Of a stretch of 24,923 nt of DNA, positions 22,583 through 24,923 are shown piece after piece; position 1 is the stretch's first letter; every line of letters starts with the position of its first letter. The notes beneath the pieces were generated by a model, which ran no database searches, was not told the DNA's origin, and saw only the letters and a list, made by a program, of their open reading frames with translations. Both the position numbers and the translations under genes were made by a program. Source of the DNA: Cellvibrionales bacterium UBA4495 (GTDB lineage: Bacteria > Pseudomonadota > Gammaproteobacteria > Pseudomonadales > Porticoccaceae); NCBI GenBank assembly GCA_002388905.1, contig DGNJ01000124.1, positions 1 through 24,923 of the forward strand, in the 5' to 3' direction.

Positions 22583-23968
22583 TTGAATATTGTCTGGTTT
22601 CGAAACGATCTGCGCATCGCCGACAATCCGGCTCTCTGGAACGGAACCCGGGAGGGCGATACGCTGGCGCTGTTTATCCTGACTCCGGGCCAGTGGCGGC
22701 GCCATTTTTTGTCCGGCGCCAGGGTCGACTTCATGCTCCGGACCCTGGAGACCTTGCGGGAAAGCCTGGTGCGCCTGGGTATACCGCTATTGATCGAACG
22801 AACGGAACGTTTCGCCGCTGTGCCCGCGCTGGTGGCGAAACTCGCCCGCCGGTATCGTGCCGACGCGGTTTACTGGAACGACGAATATCCGCTGGACGAA
22901 ATCGGGAGGGACCGCAACACGGAAGCACTGCTTCGCTCCCGGGGAGTGGCAGTCCACCGCTATGCGGACCGGGTGATCGCACCGCCGGGCTCCGTGGTCA
23001 AGGAAGATGGCGAAGCCTACCGGGTGTTCACGCCCTTTAAGCGTCGCTGGCTGCAATTGCTGGATCTCGGCATCCCCGATACCGTGCCGGCACCGGGAAA
23101 GCGGCCTGCGCCATCGGTGGAAGGCGGCCCGGTCCCGAAAACACTAAAGGGCTTCGCCGGTGCCGTGCCGGAGGAATTGTGGCCGGCGGGCGAGGCAGAA
23201 GCGCAGGCGCGACTTGCCGCGTTTTGCCGAGACGTTCTGCCCGCCTACCACCGGATCCGGGACTACCCGGCGCTGGCAGGCACTTCGAAGCTGTCGCCCT
23301 ACCTGGCCATTGGCGCGTTGTCCCCGCAGCAATGTCTCCGGGCGGCGCTCGCGCAAAGAGGGGAAGGGCCGGATGCCTGGCTGAATGAGTTGATCTGGCG
23401 GGATTTCTATCAGCATATTGTCCTGGCATTTCCCGACGTCTGTCGTTTCAAGCCGTTTAAACCGGAGACGGACAAGATCCCGTGGCGGGAGGATCGTGAG
23501 GATTTCCGCGCCTGGTGCGAGGGGCGCACCGGCGTGCCCATCGTTGACGCGGGCATGCGTCAATTACGGGAAACCGGCTGGATGCACAACCGGGTGCGCA
23601 TGATCGTGGCCATGTTCCTGAGCAAGAACCTGCTTCTCGACTGGCGCCTGGGGGAGCGTTTTTTTATGGAAAACCTGGTGGACGGGGACTTTGCCGCCAA
23701 TAACGGCGGCTGGCAGTGGAGTGCATCCACCGGCACCGATTCGGTGCCGTACTTCCGGGTTTTCAACCCCTTTACCCAGGCCCGGCGCTTCGACCCGGAC
23801 GCCCGCTACATCAAGCATTTCGTTCCCGCCCTGAGGTCGCTGGATGCCGCCACCATCCACAACCCCGAGACACTGGAAAAACACAGGCCCGGCGACTATC
23901 CGCCCATCCGGGTCGATATCAAGGGGTCGCGGCAGCGCGCCATCGAAGCCTTTCGGCGTCTGGATTGA
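22583..23968 (+). CDS. phrB: Deoxyribodipyrimidine photolyase (class I CPD photolyase)
   Basis: This 461-residue flavoprotein repairs cyclobutane pyrimidine dimers with light energy. The N-terminal antenna domain starts NIVWFRNDLRIADNPALW. The C-terminal FAD domain shows TSKLSPYLAIGALSP and ELIWRDFYQHI. It also has VPIVDAGMRQLRETGWMHNR with MFLSKNLLLDW, then NGGWQWSASTGTDSVPYFRV and FNPFTQ. These are the FAD- and dimer-binding signatures of CPD photolyases. It begins with TTG 22583 behind a strong ribosome-binding site. It stands alone, divergent from the glycine-rich-tail gene. Confidence 0.95.
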   Translation: MNIVWFRNDLRIADNPALWNGTREGDTLALFILTPGQWRRHFLSGARVDFMLRTLETLRESLVRLGIPLLIERTERFAAVPALVAKLARRYRADAVYWNDEYPLDEIGRDRNTEALLRSRGVAVHRYADRVIAPPGSVVKEDGEAYRVFTPFKRRWLQLLDLGIPDTVPAPGKRPAPSVEGGPVPKTLKGFAGAVPEELWPAGEAEAQARLAAFCRDVLPAYHRIRDYPALAGTSKLSPYLAIGALSPQQCLRAALAQRGEGPDAWLNELIWRDFYQHIVLAFPDVCRFKPFKPETDKIPWREDREDFRAWCEGRTGVPIVDAGMRQLRETGWMHNRVRMIVAMFLSKNLLLDWRLGERFFMENLVDGDFAANNGGWQWSASTGTDSVPYFRVFNPFTQARRFDPDARYIKHFVPALRSLDAATIHNPETLEKHRPGDYPPIRVDIKGSRQRAIEAFRRLD

Positions 23969-24097
23969 ACCGTTCAGTAACGCTCTGTCGGGCAAAAGGC
24001 GGCGCCATGTTGTAGGATAAAGACAGGCGCCGGTAAAACGGCGCGCTTGTTCAGACTGGAAAGTGAACGCAACAAATCCGGAGTTTTAGTAATCGAT

Positions 24098-24424
24098 ATG
24101 ACTATCTCGACTTTCTCTTCGCTGCTCGACGAATGGGAAACTCATGCCGAAAAGCAGCTCGGCAAGGTCAAGCGGGAGATCAGTCTCTATGAAACGGACC
24201 TGGAAAAGGTCCGCGCCCTGGCCGAGGTCTACGCCAAGCCCGAGGACGAGATCCTGGCCGGCCTGTTGCACCAGGCCCTGCTCGAAATTGAGGAAAAAAT
24301 GCCCTATGTCCCTGGCGATAAGGTTATCCGCGTCGAGGAAGGGGAAGAGGTTTACGAGGACGTGGGCCCCATGGCCAAGTATCTCAAGGCCCTGAAAAAC
24401 GTGAGAACCTCGGAAAAAGCCTGA
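24098..24424 (+). CDS. Small charged hypothetical protein upstream of rimO
   Basis: This soluble protein of about 108 residues is rich in Glu and Lys and mostly helical. The first half (FSSLLDEWETHAEKQLGKVKREISLYETDLEKVRAL) looks able to form a coiled coil. The second half contains MPYVPGDKVIRVEEGEEVYEDVGPMAKYL. I do not recognise the family. ATG 24098 is preferred. GGAG at 24080-24083 is a little far (14 bases), and an in-frame TTG at 24047 would add 17 residues. A short GC hairpin (GCGCCG 24027-24032 with CGGCGC 24039-24044) lies between phrB and this gene. It is co-directional with rimO, 96 bases away. Confidence 0.65.
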   Translation: MTISTFSSLLDEWETHAEKQLGKVKREISLYETDLEKVRALAEVYAKPEDEILAGLLHQALLEIEEKMPYVPGDKVIRVEEGEEVYEDVGPMAKYLKALKNVRTSEKA

Positions 24425-24520
24425 CGCTCAGGGTGATTGTCGGGCGCTGCGGCCCCAGTGTATGAGCTGGCCTGCATGCTGTACAATGCGCGCCTTCACT
24501 TCTCCGTTCCCTAAACGCTT

Positions 24521-24923
24521 ATGTCTGGCAAGGTCGGCTTTATTTCCCTGGGGTGCCCCAAGGCCCTGGTGGATTCCGAACGCATTCTCACCCAGCTCAA
24601 GGTCGACGGCTACGACGTGGTGCCCACTTATGAGGACGCCGACGTGGTGGTGGTCAACACCTGCGGTTTTCTCGACAGTGCCAAACAGGAATCCCTGGAC
24701 GCCATCGGCGAGGCCATGGCCGAGAACGGCAAGGTCATTGTTACCGGGTGCATGGGCGGTGAGGAAGATCGCATCCGCGCCGCCTACCCGGGCGTACTCT
24801 CCGTCAGCGGTCCCCAGCAATACGAGACCGTGGTGGAAGCTGTTCATGACTGGATGCCGCCGTCCCGCGAGCACGACCCCTTTACCGATCTGGTGCCGGC
24901 GGGCGGCGTCAAGCTCACGCCGC
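24521..24923 (+). CDS. rimO: Ribosomal protein S12 methylthiotransferase RimO, 5' part (runs off the window)
   Basis: RimO is a radical-SAM enzyme that methylthiolates the conserved aspartate of ribosomal protein S12. Only the first 134 codons are present. They cover the N-terminal methylthiotransferase domain with its three cluster cysteines C12 ([14 protein letters not shown]), C48 ([15 protein letters not shown]) and C77 ([13 protein letters not shown]). The radical-SAM domain lies beyond the right edge. A TACAAT at 24482-24487 could be a -10 element. CGCTT before ATG 24521 gives no strong ribosome-binding site, though [14 protein letters not shown] is the expected beginning. Confidence 0.93.
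   Translation, partial: MSGKVGFISLGCPKALVDSERILTQLKVDGYDVVPTYEDADVVVVNTCGFLDSAKQESLDAIGEAMAENGKVIVTGCMGGEEDRIRAAYPGVLSVSGPQQYETVVEAVHDWMPPSREHDPFTDLVPAGGVKLTP

Noticed and set aside
1..24923. CRISPR arrays, tRNA or rRNA genes
   Set aside because: No regularly spaced repeats, cloverleaf-like segments or ribosomal RNA motifs were seen by eye; a tRNAscan/Infernal run would be decisive.

Overview
The window is chromosomal DNA from a gammaproteobacterium, probably free-living or marine, but the genus cannot be read from it. The main evidence is the conserved order mrdA-rodA-mltB-rlpA-dacA-ybeD-lipB-lipA, a typical gammaproteobacterial cell-wall/lipoate cluster. A sulfatase, an Fe(II)-responsive (Fur-type) box and a photolyase fit an aerobic, light-exposed marine or sediment habitat, but that is inference. 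From about 4 kb onward the DNA is GC-rich with uniform codon use. The first 3.9 kb is visibly more AT-rich and looks acquired.

Bases 1-3918 are an integron gene-cassette fragment. A single-gene AIPR-family defence protein with an N-terminal PD-(D/E)XK-like nuclease motif (40-1797) is followed by an attC recombination site (1805-1882). A CaCA-family Na+/Ca2+ antiporter (1937-2899) is followed by a second attC site (2917-3000). Both attC sites fold as expected, with unpaired extrahelical bases in the left arm. After the second attC, a good ribosome-binding site and ATG open a frame that is cut after a dozen codons by a REP-associated tyrosine transposase (RAYT) element with 22-bp inverted ends (3088-3918). 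The integron integrase is not in the window and would be expected further left.

Bases 4016-5149 encode a zinc-dependent HDAC-like amidohydrolase with host-like composition. About 0.9 kb follows with no recognisable gene (5150-6037). Then comes a tightly packed operon (6038-14333): PBP2 and RodA for elongation of the side wall, lytic transglycosylases MltB and RlpA, carboxypeptidase PBP5, the YbeD/DUF493 protein, LipB and LipA for lipoate synthesis, and a DUF1244 protein. Most junctions overlap or abut, which points to translational coupling.

The rest (14414-24923) holds short, independent units: a split-barrel FMN-type protein whose ribosome-binding site lies inside a perfect hairpin; a DUF2061 membrane protein behind a near-consensus Fur box; a zinc alcohol dehydrogenase, short-chain dehydrogenase and lipoprotein sulfatase in a row; a YqaA-type membrane protein; a glutathione S-transferase; a CPA2 cation/proton antiporter with an RCK domain; an uncharacterised protein with a glycine-rich tail; a CPD photolyase; a small charged protein; and the 5' part of rimO, which runs off the right end.
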